Shown piece after piece: positions 24,374 to 33,852 of a DNA stretch of 45,678 nucleotides. The notes below the pieces were generated by a model. The model had not been told where the DNA came from, made no database searches, and saw nothing but the letters and a program-made list of their open reading frames with translations. The position numbers and the translations under genes are program-made. How positions within the stretch are numbered: position 1 is the stretch's first letter; every line of letters begins with the position of its first letter. Source of the stretch: JANOMH01 sp031422295 (GTDB lineage: Bacteria > Pseudomonadota > Alphaproteobacteria > Rhodobacterales > Rhodobacteraceae); NCBI GenBank assembly GCA_031422295.1, contig JANOQM010000093.1, positions 1-45,678 of the forward strand. Direction: 5' to 3'.

Positions 24374-25963
24374 ATGAATGATCTGCATCCGGTGCGCCGG
24401 GCGCTTTTGTCTGTGTCCGACAAGACTGGCCTGCTGGAACTGGCACTGTCATTGGCCGAACGGGGCATTCAACTGCTGTCCACCGGCGGATCGGCGCAGG
24501 AGTTGCGCAACGCCGGGCTGCGGGTGCGGGATGTGTCCGATGTGACCGGATTTCCCGAAATGATGGATGGCCGGGTCAAAACTCTGCATCCGCGGGTGCA
24601 TGGCGGGTTGCTGGCGTTGCGCGACAATCCCGCCCATCTGGCCGCGATGGCCGAGCATGGGATCGAGCCGATCGACCTGCTGGTCGTCAATCTGTATCCG
24701 TTCGAGGCGACCGTGGCCAAAGGTGCCGATTATGCCACAGCGGTTGAAAATATTGACATTGGCGGGCCTGCGATGATCCGGGCCGCTGCCAAGAATCATG
24801 GCTTTGTGACTGTGGTTGTGGACCCAGCCGATTACGGCGCGCTGTTGGCCGAACTGGATGCGAACAAGGACGGCACGACTTTGGCATTCCGGCAAGGGCT
24901 GGCCCAAACCGCCTATGCCCGCACGGCGGCCTATGATGCGGCGGTCAGCAACTGGATGGCGGGCGCGATTGGGCAGGAGGCACCCCGCCGTCGGGTCTTT
25001 GCCGGAACGCTGGTCCAGACCCTGCGCTACGGCGAAAACCCGCATCAACGGGCCGCGTTTTATACTGATGGCACTGGGCGCACCGGTGTGGCCACCGCGA
25101 CCCAGCATCAGGGCAAGGAACTGTCGTATAACAACATCAACGACACCGATGCCGCGTTTGAACTGGTGGCCGAATTTGATCCGGTCCATGGCCCGGCCTG
25201 TGCAATCATCAAACATGCCAACCCTTGCGGCGTCGCGCGCGGGCAAACCTTGCTGTCCGCCTACAAGGCCGCGTTTGACTGTGACCGGACCAGCGCCTTT
25301 GGTGGTATTGTGGCACTGAATATGCCCCTGGACGAAGAAACCGCGCTGGAAATCACCCAGATTTTTACCGAAGTCGTCATCGCCCCCGGCGCCAGCGATG
25401 CCGCAAAACGGGTATTTGCGGGCAAAAAGAATCTGCGCCTGCTGACCACCGGCACCCTGCCCGACCCCCATGTCGGGTCAATGATCAGCAAACAAGTCGC
25501 TGGCGGGTTTTTGGTGCAGGATAAAGATGTGGGCCAGCTTGACCCGGACCAGATGCGCGTGGTGACCAAGGTTCGGCCAACAGCCGCCCAGTTTGCCGAT
25601 CTGCGTTTTGCATGGACCGTCGCCAAACACGTCAAATCCAATGCCATCGTCTATGTGCGCGACGGGGCGACAGTCGGGGTCGGGGCCGGACAGATGAGCC
25701 GGATTGATTCGACCCGTATCGCGGCGCGTAAGGCGCAGGATATGGCGCAGGCGCTGGGCCTGCCCGCGCCGCTGACGGTCGGATCAGTCGTCGCCTCTGA
25801 CGCATTTTTTCCCTTTGCCGACGGGTTGCTGGCTGCGGTTCAGGCCGGGGCCGTAGCAATCATTCAGCCCGGCGGATCGGTCAAGGATAACGAGGTGATT
25901 GCAGCGGCTGACGCGGCAGGCATTGCCATGGTTTTCACAGGCATGCGCCATTTCCGGCATTAA
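24374..25963 (+). CDS. purH: Bifunctional AICAR formyltransferase/IMP cyclohydrolase
   Basis: This 529-residue PurH carries out the last two steps of de novo IMP synthesis. The N-terminal MGS-like cyclohydrolase domain includes ALLSVSDKTGL, STGGSAQELR, GRVKTLHPRVHGG and NLYPFEATVA. The C-terminal AICAR transformylase domain includes LRYGENPHQRAAFY, KHANPCGVARG and SDAFFPFADGL. The start ATG 24374 lies just after the heparinase-like stop, and GGACTGATCCCG precedes it. All conserved blocks are present, so the enzyme should be active. Confidence 0.98.
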   Translation: MNDLHPVRRALLSVSDKTGLLELALSLAERGIQLLSTGGSAQELRNAGLRVRDVSDVTGFPEMMDGRVKTLHPRVHGGLLALRDNPAHLAAMAEHGIEPIDLLVVNLYPFEATVAKGADYATAVENIDIGGPAMIRAAAKNHGFVTVVVDPADYGALLAELDANKDGTTLAFRQGLAQTAYARTAAYDAAVSNWMAGAIGQEAPRRRVFAGTLVQTLRYGENPHQRAAFYTDGTGRTGVATATQHQGKELSYNNINDTDAAFELVAEFDPVHGPACAIIKHANPCGVARGQTLLSAYKAAFDCDRTSAFGGIVALNMPLDEETALEITQIFTEVVIAPGASDAAKRVFAGKKNLRLLTTGTLPDPHVGSMISKQVAGGFLVQDKDVGQLDPDQMRVVTKVRPTAAQFADLRFAWTVAKHVKSNAIVYVRDGATVGVGAGQMSRIDSTRIAARKAQDMAQALGLPAPLTVGSVVASDAFFPFADGLLAAVQAGAVAIIQPGGSVKDNEVIAAADAAGIAMVFTGMRHFRH

Positions 25964-26000
25964 CTCACGCTCTACGCGAGCGCAGCGAAAGGCAGTCCTG

Positions 26001-26492
26001 ATGCGGCTGACATTCTGGACCGGATTTTGGGTATTCATGGCCGATCAGGCCAGCAAATATATTGTGGTTCAATGGCTTGACCTGATCAACCGGCTACAGA
26101 TCGACGTGCTCCCACCAGTGCTGACGTTCCGGATGGCGTGGAACCGGGGCGTCAATTTCGGGATCGGGTCGGGGTTTGACATGCGCTGGGCGCTGATCGG
26201 TATCGCCGTCGTGATCGTAGGTATCGTTCTGTACTGGATCAACCGCGAAGGTGGCAGCAAATGGACCTATATCAGTGCGGGTTTGTTGGTCGGCGGTGCG
26301 CTGGGCAATGTGGTGGACCGGCTGATTTATGGCGCAGTGGCCGATTTCCTGAATATGTCCTGCTGCGGCTTTGAAAACCCTTATGCGTTCAACGTCGCCG
26401 ATATTGCCGTGTTTGCCGGGGCCATCGGGCTGGTGATCTTTACCGGCACCTCCAAAGCCAAACCGAAACCACGCGACCCAAAGACCTCGTGA
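26001..26492 (+). CDS. lspA: Lipoprotein signal peptidase (signal peptidase II)
   Basis: This 163-residue inner-membrane aspartic protease cleaves lipoprotein signal peptides. It has four hydrophobic spans. The catalytic aspartates are Asp106 in GNVVDRLIYG and Asp134 in FNVADIAVF, and conserved MAWNRGVNFG precedes the second span. The start ATG 26001 follows AAAGGCAG; longer in-frame starts would run into purH. It is followed 25 bp later by a lipoprotein gene, a plausible client. Confidence 0.96.
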   Translation: MRLTFWTGFWVFMADQASKYIVVQWLDLINRLQIDVLPPVLTFRMAWNRGVNFGIGSGFDMRWALIGIAVVIVGIVLYWINREGGSKWTYISAGLLVGGALGNVVDRLIYGAVADFLNMSCCGFENPYAFNVADIAVFAGAIGLVIFTGTSKAKPKPRDPKTS

Positions 26493-26517
26493 CGGCGGCA
26501 ACAGGCTGAGGTAAGAC

Positions 26518-27021
26518 ATGGCGCGAACGGGGCGGTTAAGGGGTCAAAGGATGCGCAGGGCGGTATTTGCAGCAATGCTGCTGCTGGGCGTTGCGGCCTG
26601 TAACCGGGGCGGCAAAGTGGGGCCGGATGAATTTTCGGTGCTGCCGACGCGCCCGCTGGAACTGCCCGACAGCTTGGCAGCGTTGCCCGCGCCCACACCC
26701 GGCGGGATAAACTTGACCGATCCTAATCCGACAGGCGATGCGATTGCGGCCTTGGGCGGCGTACAAACTGCGGCAGGCGGTATTCCTGCCGGCGACGCGG
26801 CCCTTGTTGCCCAAGCGTCGCGCAACGGGACTGATCCGGCCATCAGGCTGACACTGGCGCAAGAAGATGCAAGGCTGCGGGGCCGGGCCCAACGTGGCGA
26901 GGCGCAGAACCGGGCGCGGTATCTGCGGGTTTATGCAGGCCAAGCGCTTGACGCTTATGCCGAATTGCTGCGGTTCCGGAACCTTGGGGTGCAGGTCCCA
27001 TCAGCCCCGCCCGCTGAATAA
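26518..27021 (+). CDS. DUF3035 family lipoprotein
   Basis: This is a small lipoprotein of 156-167 residues. The lipobox LGVAAC places the lipidated Cys at about residue 28 from ATG 26518. The proline-rich mature N-terminus (FSVLPTRPLELPDSLAALPAPTPGG) is typical of DUF3035 proteins found next to lspA and M16 protease genes in alphaproteobacteria. The C-terminal part (LTLAQEDARLRGRAQRG and onward) is charged and helical. Two starts are possible: 26518 (GAGGTAAGAC before it) or 26551. It is probably attached to the outer membrane; a role in envelope biogenesis is suspected from context only. Confidence 0.85.
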   Translation: MARTGRLRGQRMRRAVFAAMLLLGVAACNRGGKVGPDEFSVLPTRPLELPDSLAALPAPTPGGINLTDPNPTGDAIAALGGVQTAAGGIPAGDAALVAQASRNGTDPAIRLTLAQEDARLRGRAQRGEAQNRARYLRVYAGQALDAYAELLRFRNLGVQVPSAPPAE

Positions 27022-27166
27022 CTGCTTTTCACATAAGCGTTTGAATGGCTTGAAGCGGCCCTGAACTGGGGTAGGTTACCCACCAAAGCCACGCGTCAAT
27101 TTCTTTGGTTTCTAAAATATCCCCGCGCGGCGCGCTTCGGCTCGCGCCCCTATGAAAGGCCCTGCC

Positions 27167-28501
27167 ATGCTGCGAACCGCTCTTTTGTCATCTGTGTTGT
27201 TCAGCGCGAACGCGGCGGCAGCCCAACAGGTCACAACCTACACGCTGGACAACGGCATGGGGATTGTCGTGGTCGAAGATCACCGCGCCCCGGTTGTCGT
27301 GCATATGGTCTGGTACAAGGCCGGATCGGCGGACGAGGCCGAAGGAGTTTCCGGCGTCGCGCATTTTCTGGAACATCTGATGTTCAAATCGACCGACACG
27401 CTGGTCACCGGCGAATTTTCGTCCACTGTCGCCGCCAATGGTGGCAGCGACAACGCGTTCACCAGCTATGATTACACCGCCTACCACCAACGTATCGCCG
27501 CCGACCGCCTGCCCCTGATGATGCAGATGGAGGCGGACCGGATGAACAATCTGAACCTGCTGCCGGACGAAGTTGATACCGAACGGCAGGTGATTATCGA
27601 AGAACGCGCCCAGCGCACCGACAGCGATCCCGGTGCCTTGGCCGCCGAACAGATGCGTGCGGCCCAATATCAGAACCACCGCTACGGCGTGCCGATCATC
27701 GGCTGGAAACACGAGATGGAAGCGCTGACGCTGGAGGATGCGCGCGACTGGTATGACCTGTACTATGCACCTAACAACGCCACTTTGGTCGTGGCCGGCG
27801 ATGTGAACCCCGCCGACGTGCTGGCACTTGCCGAAACCTATTACGGCGTGATTCCGGCCGAGCCGGAGTTGCCTGAGCGGTTTCGCCCCGAGGAACCGCC
27901 GCAACGCGCCGAACGGCGGATGATTTTCGAGGACGAGCGCGTCTCGCAGCCCTATCTGACCCGCAGCTATCTGGCCCCGGAACGCGACAGCGGCGCGCAG
28001 ACCGAAGCCGCCGCATTGGTTTATCTGGCCGAAATTCTGGGCGGGTCGTCGTTTACTTCGGTGCTGGGGGTCAAGCTGACCTTTGACACCCAGACAGCGC
28101 TGTATGCCGGGGCGTCGTATGATGCCGATACTTTGGATGATACGGCGTTTTCCCTGTCGGTTGTTCCCGCCGAAGGAATCAGTTTGCAGGCTGCCGAAGA
28201 TGCGATGGATGCGGCAATCGCCGATTTCATGACCACTGGTGTTGATCCGGTGCAACTGGAACGGATCCGGGCGCAACTGCGCGCGAGCGAGATTTACGCG
28301 CTGGATAATGTGGCAGGCACCGCTAACCGCTACGGCGCAGCCTTGTCCCAAGGGTTGACGATTGCCGATGTGCAGGATTGGCCTGCCGTCCTGCAGGCGG
28401 TGACGGCCGAGGATATCATGGCCGCCGCTGCAACTGTCTTTAATCGCGATCAGGCCGTTACTGCGTGGGTCGTCGCCAGCCGCGAAGGGATGATCCAATG
28501 A
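27167..28501 (+). CDS. M16 family zinc metallopeptidase (catalytic subunit)
   Basis: This 444-residue exported protease has a signal peptide (LLSSVLFSANAAAA). The inverted zinc motif HFLEH (His66, Glu69, His70) is followed by the distal Glu in the ERQVIIEERAQR helix, so the zinc site looks complete. The second half is the M16_C domain (PYLTRSYLAPERD). It overlaps the next gene, a second M16 protein without the motif, by 4 bp. The two probably form a heterodimeric clamshell peptidase in the periplasm, as described for other bacterial M16B pairs. Start 27167 is preferred over 27152 for the signal peptide and the AAAGG site. Confidence 0.93.
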   Translation: MLRTALLSSVLFSANAAAAQQVTTYTLDNGMGIVVVEDHRAPVVVHMVWYKAGSADEAEGVSGVAHFLEHLMFKSTDTLVTGEFSSTVAANGGSDNAFTSYDYTAYHQRIAADRLPLMMQMEADRMNNLNLLPDEVDTERQVIIEERAQRTDSDPGALAAEQMRAAQYQNHRYGVPIIGWKHEMEALTLEDARDWYDLYYAPNNATLVVAGDVNPADVLALAETYYGVIPAEPELPERFRPEEPPQRAERRMIFEDERVSQPYLTRSYLAPERDSGAQTEAAALVYLAEILGGSSFTSVLGVKLTFDTQTALYAGASYDADTLDDTAFSLSVVPAEGISLQAAEDAMDAAIADFMTTGVDPVQLERIRAQLRASEIYALDNVAGTANRYGAALSQGLTIADVQDWPAVLQAVTAEDIMAAAATVFNRDQAVTAWVVASREGMIQ

Positions 28502-29808
28502 TCCGCACTATGTTTGCCGCCGTTTTCAGCTTTGCCGCGACAATGGCCCATGCGGAAATTGCCATTCAGCAAGTCACCTCGCCCGGTGGGATCACGGCCT
28601 GGCTGGTGGAAGAGCATTCTATTCCTTTTGCCGCCCTGGAAATTCGCATTCGTGGCGGGGCCAATCTGGACGAACCGGGCAAACGCGGCGCAACCAATCT
28701 GATGGTGGCCCTGTTGGAAGAAGGGTCCGGTGAGATTGACGCCCGCACCTTTCAGGCCCAGCGCGAGGCTTTGGCGGCCAGTTTCGGCTTTGGTGTCTAT
28801 GACGATTCATTTTCGGTTTCCGCGCAATTCCTGACTGAAAACAGGACCGAGGCGCTGGCCTTGCTGCGTGGTGCGTTGGTGGAACCGCGTTTCGATGCCG
28901 ACGCCATCGAACGGGTCCGCGCGCAGGTGCAGGCGATCATCGAAAGTGATGCGCTGGACCCGAATTCTTTGTCCGGCGCGGCGTTTAACGCGGCGGCCTT
29001 TGGCGACCACCCCTATGGATCTTCGCTGAACGGCACCGCCGAATCCGTCGCCGCGCTGACCCGCGACGATCTACTGGCCGCTCATCGCAATGTCCTGACC
29101 CGCGACCGGATTTATGTCGGCGCTGTGGGCGATATCACGGCCGCCGAACTGGGTGTCATTCTGGACGACCTGCTGGGGGCCCTGCCTGCCGAGGGGCCGC
29201 TATTGCCGCCGATGGTGGGGTTTGGACTGGCGGGTGGTGTTACCGTGATCGACTACCCCGGACCGCAGGCCGTGGCCCTGTTTGGGCATGAGGGGATCAC
29301 CCGCGACGACCCTGATTATTTCGCGGCCTTCCTGCTGAACTACATCCTTGGCGACGGCGGCTTTGAATCACGCTTGATGCAAGAGGTCCGCGAAAAGCGG
29401 GGCCTGACCTACGGCATTGGCACCTATCTGGTGCCCAAAGACCTGTCTGCGATGGTGCTGGGCTCTGTAGCCTCGGCGAATGAAACCATGGCCGAGGCGA
29501 TTGAGGTGATCCGCGCGGAATGGGCTCGGCTGTCCACCGATGGCGTAACCCAAGCCGAACTGGACGCCGCCAAAACATTTACCACTGGGGAATATCCGTT
29601 GCGGTTTGACGGCAATGCGCCCATCGCCGAGATTCTGGTTGGTATGCAGATGATCGGCTTGCCGATGGATTACGTCAGCAATCGCAATGACTATATCAAC
29701 GCGGTGACGCTGGACGATGTGAACCGGGTGGCGGCGGAATTGCTGAAACCCGATGCGCTGCATTTTGTCGTGGTGGGGCAGCCCGTCGGGCTCGAATCGA
29801 CCCAATAA
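28498..29808 (+). CDS. M16 family protein lacking the zinc motif (non-catalytic partner)
   Basis: This is a 436-residue exported M16 homologue. A signal peptide (MFAAVFSFAATMAHA) precedes the M16 fold. Where the catalytic partner has HFLEH, this protein reads ATNLMVALLEEG, so it cannot bind zinc in the usual way. The C-terminal half keeps the substrate-binding signature EVREKRGLTYGIGTYL. In heterodimeric M16B proteases the inactive subunit supplies this R/Y substrate-binding pair, so the split of motifs between the two genes is informative. The ATG overlaps the upstream stop, pointing to coupled translation. Confidence 0.92.
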   Translation: MIRTMFAAVFSFAATMAHAEIAIQQVTSPGGITAWLVEEHSIPFAALEIRIRGGANLDEPGKRGATNLMVALLEEGSGEIDARTFQAQREALAASFGFGVYDDSFSVSAQFLTENRTEALALLRGALVEPRFDADAIERVRAQVQAIIESDALDPNSLSGAAFNAAAFGDHPYGSSLNGTAESVAALTRDDLLAAHRNVLTRDRIYVGAVGDITAAELGVILDDLLGALPAEGPLLPPMVGFGLAGGVTVIDYPGPQAVALFGHEGITRDDPDYFAAFLLNYILGDGGFESRLMQEVREKRGLTYGIGTYLVPKDLSAMVLGSVASANETMAEAIEVIRAEWARLSTDGVTQAELDAAKTFTTGEYPLRFDGNAPIAEILVGMQMIGLPMDYVSNRNDYINAVTLDDVNRVAAELLKPDALHFVVVGQPVGLESTQ

Positions 29809-29850
29809 CCCCCTCGCAGAATCGGACCCGGCCATGCTATTCCTAGTAGC

Positions 29851-31671
29851 ATGGCCAGCCCTGACCCCAACATAGCCCCCTTCCGCCCGGTGATCCGGCA
29901 GTTGGACGAGGTTGCAATCAATCAGATTGCAGCCGGTGAAGTTGTGGAACGCCCGGCCTCGGCGGTCAAGGAACTGGTCGAAAACGCGATTGATGCGGGG
30001 GCGTCGCGGATTGATATCGTCTTGGCCGATGGCGGCAAAACCCTGATCCGCGTCACTGACGATGGCTGTGGCATCGCGGCGTCTGACCTGCCGCTGGCCA
30101 TGGCCCGCCATGCCACATCGAAAATTGATGGCAGTGATCTGCTGGCGATCCATAGCTTTGGCTTTCGGGGCGAGGCTTTGCCCTCGCTCGGCGCGGTGGG
30201 TCGGTTGACCATCACCAGCCGCATTCCCGGCGCACCCGCTGCACAGATTGCGGTGAACGGTGGGCGGATGGACCCGGTCCGCCCGGCCGCTCTGTCCGCA
30301 GGCACAGTCGTCGAGTTACGCGATCTGTTTTATGCCACACCGGCCCGGCTGAAATTCCTGCGCACCGACCGGGCCGAGGGGCAAGCGATTGCCGATGTGA
30401 TCAAACGTCTGGCGATGGCTGAACCCTTTGTCAGCTTTACCCTGCGCGATACCTCCGATGGCGAGGACCGCACTGTGTTCCGCGCCGATGCCGAAACTGG
30501 TGATTTGTTTGACGCCCTGCATGGGCGGCTGGGCACTGTTCTGGGCCGCGATTTTGCCGCCAACGCATTGCGGCTGGATGTGCTGCGCGACGGGTTCCAC
30601 CTGACCGGCTATGCCGCGCTGCCCACCTATTCGCGTGGGGCTGCGGTCGCACAGCATGTGTTTGTGAATGGCCGTCCGGTGCGGGACAAACTGCTGCTGG
30701 GCGCGCTGAAAGCCGCCTATATGGATGTTCTCAGCCGCGACAGGCACCCGGCGGCGGCGCTGTTCATCGATTGCGACCCGCATCTGGTGGATGTGAACGT
30801 GCATCCGGCCAAGGCCGAGGTGCGGTTTCGTGACCCGGCTTTGGTGCGGTCGCTGATCGTGTCGGGGGTGCGACAGGCGATTGCCGGGGCGGGGCATCGG
30901 GCATCCTCAACGGTGGGCACAGAAACGCTGGCGGCCTTCAGGCCGGAACCAGCCCGCATTTATCAGATGGACCGGCCCTCGCTGGGGGCGATGCGCTCAA
31001 GTTATACGGCGCAAGCACCATTCGCGGGCATGGCCGAAGCCTCTGCACGTTTCACCCCCAGCGAGGCCGCCACATATGAGGCGGAAGAACGGCTGCCGCT
31101 AGGGGCAGCCGTCGCGCAAATCCATGAAAACTACATCGTTGCGCAAACCGAAACCGGGATGATCCTGGTCGATCAACACGCAGCACATGAACGGCTGGTC
31201 TATGAGCGGCTGAAACGGCAGATTGAGGGCACGGGCATCGCGGCACAGGCCCTGCTGATCCCCGAGATTGTCGAGTTGCCCGATGCGGATTGCGCCCGCC
31301 TGCTGGGCCATGCCCCCGATCTGGCCCGGTTTGGCCTGGGGATCGAACCCTTTGGGCGCGGCGCCATCGCCGTGCGCGAAACCCCGGCCATACTTGGTGT
31401 CGTCAACGCTAAGGCCCTGTTGGCCGATATTCTGGACGAATTGGATGATCAGGGATCTAGCACCGCGCTGCAAGCCCGCACCAACGCCATCCTGTCCCGC
31501 GTCGCCTGTCACGGGTCGATCCGGTCAGGGCGGCGGATGCGCATCGAGGAGATGAACGCACTGCTGCGCGAGATGGAGGCCACGCCCGGGTCCGGCCAGT
31601 GCAACCACGGGCGGCCAACTTATGTTTCGCTACAACTGGCTGATATTGAAAGATTGTTTGGGCGCAGATGA
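29851..31671 (+). CDS. mutL: DNA mismatch repair protein MutL
   Basis: This 606-residue MutL has an N-terminal GHKL ATPase: VVERPASAVKELVENAIDAG, VTDDGCGI, ATSKI and GFRGEALPSLGAV. An S5-like transducer domain holds DVNVHPAKAEVRFRD. After a variable linker (about residues 350-410), the C-terminal dimerisation domain includes DQHAAHERLVYE and ACHGSIRSG. The DQHA(x)2E(x)4E-type motif is present, so an endonuclease activity is possible as in other alphaproteobacteria. It overlaps rmuC by 4 bp, making a small genome-maintenance operon. Confidence 0.97.
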   Translation: MASPDPNIAPFRPVIRQLDEVAINQIAAGEVVERPASAVKELVENAIDAGASRIDIVLADGGKTLIRVTDDGCGIAASDLPLAMARHATSKIDGSDLLAIHSFGFRGEALPSLGAVGRLTITSRIPGAPAAQIAVNGGRMDPVRPAALSAGTVVELRDLFYATPARLKFLRTDRAEGQAIADVIKRLAMAEPFVSFTLRDTSDGEDRTVFRADAETGDLFDALHGRLGTVLGRDFAANALRLDVLRDGFHLTGYAALPTYSRGAAVAQHVFVNGRPVRDKLLLGALKAAYMDVLSRDRHPAAALFIDCDPHLVDVNVHPAKAEVRFRDPALVRSLIVSGVRQAIAGAGHRASSTVGTETLAAFRPEPARIYQMDRPSLGAMRSSYTAQAPFAGMAEASARFTPSEAATYEAEERLPLGAAVAQIHENYIVAQTETGMILVDQHAAHERLVYERLKRQIEGTGIAAQALLIPEIVELPDADCARLLGHAPDLARFGLGIEPFGRGAIAVRETPAILGVVNAKALLADILDELDDQGSSTALQARTNAILSRVACHGSIRSGRRMRIEEMNALLREMEATPGSGQCNHGRPTYVSLQLADIERLFGRR

Positions 31672-32837
31672 TTCAGATTGGTAGCACTACGATTGATCTA
31701 AACGATCCACTGACACTGGCCGCTGTCATCGCCGGGGCGATTGCGCTGTTGGTGGTTATCCTGCTGATCACCAGCCTGCGCCGCGCTAGTCAATCGGCGG
31801 CCATCACCGAAATCATGGCCAGCCAGATGGGCGGCCTGAACCTGCGGGTCCAATCCCTGTCGGACGGGCAACAGCAACTCGCAGGTGGTCTGACCCATGT
31901 GTCCGAGGCGCAGGCGCAGCAGCAGGCGCAGATGCTGCGGCTGATGGAACAGCGGCTCGCGGCGGTGTCCGAGGCGATGTCGGTCAACCTGTCCTCATCC
32001 GCCCGCAATACCGCCCAATCGCTGGGCGAGTTGCAGCAGCGCCTGAAAACCATCGACAAGGCGCAGGAGAACATCACCAAACTGTCCGGCGATGTGCTGT
32101 CCCTGCAGGACATCCTGTCGAACAAACAGACACGCGGGGCGTTTGGCGAGATTCAGCTGCATGACATCGTGTCCAAGGCGCTGCCCAAGGATAGCTATAC
32201 GCTGCAGGCAACGCTGAGTAACGGCAAAAGGGCCGATTGCCTGATCCATTTGCCCAACCCGCCGGGGCCGATTGTCATCGATAGCAAATTCCCGCTGGAG
32301 GCCTATGAGCGGCTGCGTAACGCCAAGACAGACAGCGAATTGGCCGATGCGGCACGGCAATTCCGGACCAGCGTTCGCGCCCATATTAAAGCCATATCCG
32401 ATAAATATATTGTGGAAGGCGAAACTGCCGACGGGGCGCTTATGTTCCTGCCCTCCGAAGCGGTTTATGCCGAGCTGCATTCGAATTTCCCCGAAGTGGT
32501 GCGCGACGGCTTTGATGCGCGCGTCTGGATTGTCTCGCCGACCACCTGCATGGCCACGCTGAATACGATGAGGGCAATTCTGAAAGATGCACGGATGCGC
32601 GAACAGGCGGGCGCGATCCGCACCACGCTGAAACAGCTGCACCGCGATGTGGAACTTGTGGTCGAACGTGTGGGCAAGCTGAACACCCATTTCGGGCAAG
32701 CCCGCGCCGATCTGGATGACATCAACACTGCCGCCGAACGGGCGGGCAAACGCGCGGCGCGGCTGGACAACTTTGACTTTGAGGAAATCGTACCCGAGAT
32801 TGCAACCTCGGTGCCGATCCTGCCCGCCGCAGAGTAA
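31668..32837 (+). CDS. rmuC: DNA recombination protein RmuC
   Basis: This 389-residue RmuC-family protein has an N-terminal membrane anchor (LAAVIAGAIALLVVILLI). A Gln/Ala-rich coiled coil (about residues 45-140) is followed by the conserved nuclease-like domain with GAFGEIQLHDIV, VIDSKFPLEAYERL and FLPSEAVYAELH. RmuC limits rearrangements at inverted repeats in E. coli, which is notable given the inversion inferred in this window, though the gene looks intact. It overlaps mutL by 4 bp and hutD by 1 bp. Confidence 0.95.
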   Translation: MIQIGSTTIDLNDPLTLAAVIAGAIALLVVILLITSLRRASQSAAITEIMASQMGGLNLRVQSLSDGQQQLAGGLTHVSEAQAQQQAQMLRLMEQRLAAVSEAMSVNLSSSARNTAQSLGELQQRLKTIDKAQENITKLSGDVLSLQDILSNKQTRGAFGEIQLHDIVSKALPKDSYTLQATLSNGKRADCLIHLPNPPGPIVIDSKFPLEAYERLRNAKTDSELADAARQFRTSVRAHIKAISDKYIVEGETADGALMFLPSEAVYAELHSNFPEVVRDGFDARVWIVSPTTCMATLNTMRAILKDARMREQAGAIRTTLKQLHRDVELVVERVGKLNTHFGQARADLDDINTAAERAGKRAARLDNFDFEEIVPEIATSVPILPAAE

Positions 32838-33388
32838 TGCAGCACCTGACGGCCCGGGATTACAAGACCATGCCTTGGGCCAATGGGCGCGGCCAGACCG
32901 TGGAACTGATCCGGGTCGATGCCCCGGATGGGCGGCTGTTGTGGCGGCTGTCGATGGCGATGGTCACAGAAAATGGGCCGTTTTCAGTGTTTCCCGGGAT
33001 TAACCGAAACTTGACGGTGATCGACGGGCCAGGTTTTGATCTGGTCAGCGCTGACAATCGGATCAGGGCCGACCCGCTGCAACCTGTGGCGTTCTGTGGC
33101 GAAACGCCGATTGTTGCTGATAACGTGATCGCGCCCTGCGCTGATTTCAATGTGATGACGGCCGCCGCTTTGCCTCGCCCGCTCGTGCAGGTTATCAGCC
33201 AAGGGCAATCCGTCTGGATGCCGGGCCAAATCTGTCTGTTCGCGCTGAAACCGGGGCTGTTTGCCGGGCGAATAATTGCGACCCACGACCTGCTGATTGG
33301 GATCAGCGTCGGGGTTTTGCAAGATGGGTTGGCAATCGTCGTGGGATTGCCGGTGGACCCGCTTGCGTCATCTGTCCCGGATGCCTAG
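32837..33388 (+). CDS. HutD family protein
   Basis: This is a 183-residue cupin-fold protein of the HutD/Ves family. The N-terminal MPWANGRGQTVELIR, then LLWRLSMAMVTENGPFSVFPGINRNLTVIDG, are highly characteristic. Members are linked to histidine utilisation in some bacteria, where a role in setting an upper limit for pathway induction has been proposed. Here no hut genes are nearby, and it follows rmuC with a one-base overlap, so the link to histidine is not supported locally. A short tail after about residue 110 contains Cys and hydrophobic strands. The enzyme or ligand function is unknown. Confidence 0.88.
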   Translation: MQHLTARDYKTMPWANGRGQTVELIRVDAPDGRLLWRLSMAMVTENGPFSVFPGINRNLTVIDGPGFDLVSADNRIRADPLQPVAFCGETPIVADNVIAPCADFNVMTAAALPRPLVQVISQGQSVWMPGQICLFALKPGLFAGRIIATHDLLIGISVGVLQDGLAIVVGLPVDPLASSVPDA

Positions 33389-33418
33389 CCTTACAATTAC
33401 ACTCTGGGGAGAGACTCA

Positions 33419-33835
33419 ATGTTGCAGTTAAAATCGTCGGTAGCGTGCTTCGTTGGGCTAGCAGTCTTAGCCGGATGCAACGCCCCGAAGTTCGCGGTGC
33501 CGGACATAACACCGGAAACCGTCGTCTTTTCGAATGTCGTGGCAGAGGCCGACCGGTTAGTTGCCGATAGTTTCCGTGATGTGGCCTTTGCCGATGGCCG
33601 GGTTGCCGTGGTGACTGCCGAGGATGGCCGGATGCGGACCTATTGGCTGGTGCCCTGCCAAAACGGAACGCAGATTTGTGCTGGAGGGCCACATGGGCGA
33701 GCCGTTGATCTGACGTCAAACCCGGATTTTCGGATCGTTAGCGGGGCATACCGGGGCCGCGATTTTTATCTGTCGCCGGGAGGCGACGGCATGATCATCA
33801 CCCGCGACGGGCGCAATCAGCTGGCGTGGGAATAG
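33419..33835 (+). CDS. Hypothetical lipoprotein
   Basis: This 138-residue protein has a lipoprotein signal peptide: positively charged start, hydrophobic core and lipobox LAGC at about residue 20. The mature part has EADRLVADSFRDVAFADGRVAVVTAEDGRMRTYWLVPC and CAGGPHGRAVDLTSNPDFRIVSGAYRGRDFYLSPGGDGMI, suggesting a beta-rich fold with one possible disulfide. I do not recognise the family. GGGGAGA lies before ATG 33419. It is probably monocistronic and convergent with chrR, sharing a hairpin terminator. Confidence 0.78.
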   Translation: MLQLKSSVACFVGLAVLAGCNAPKFAVPDITPETVVFSNVVAEADRLVADSFRDVAFADGRVAVVTAEDGRMRTYWLVPCQNGTQICAGGPHGRAVDLTSNPDFRIVSGAYRGRDFYLSPGGDGMIITRDGRNQLAWE

Positions 33836-33852
33836 GCAACGCGCCAGAGCAA

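Noticed and set aside
27188..28498. Minus-strand open frame of 436 codons opposite the M16 protease
   Set aside because: Mirror frame of a clear gene; composition is biased and no family motif is present.
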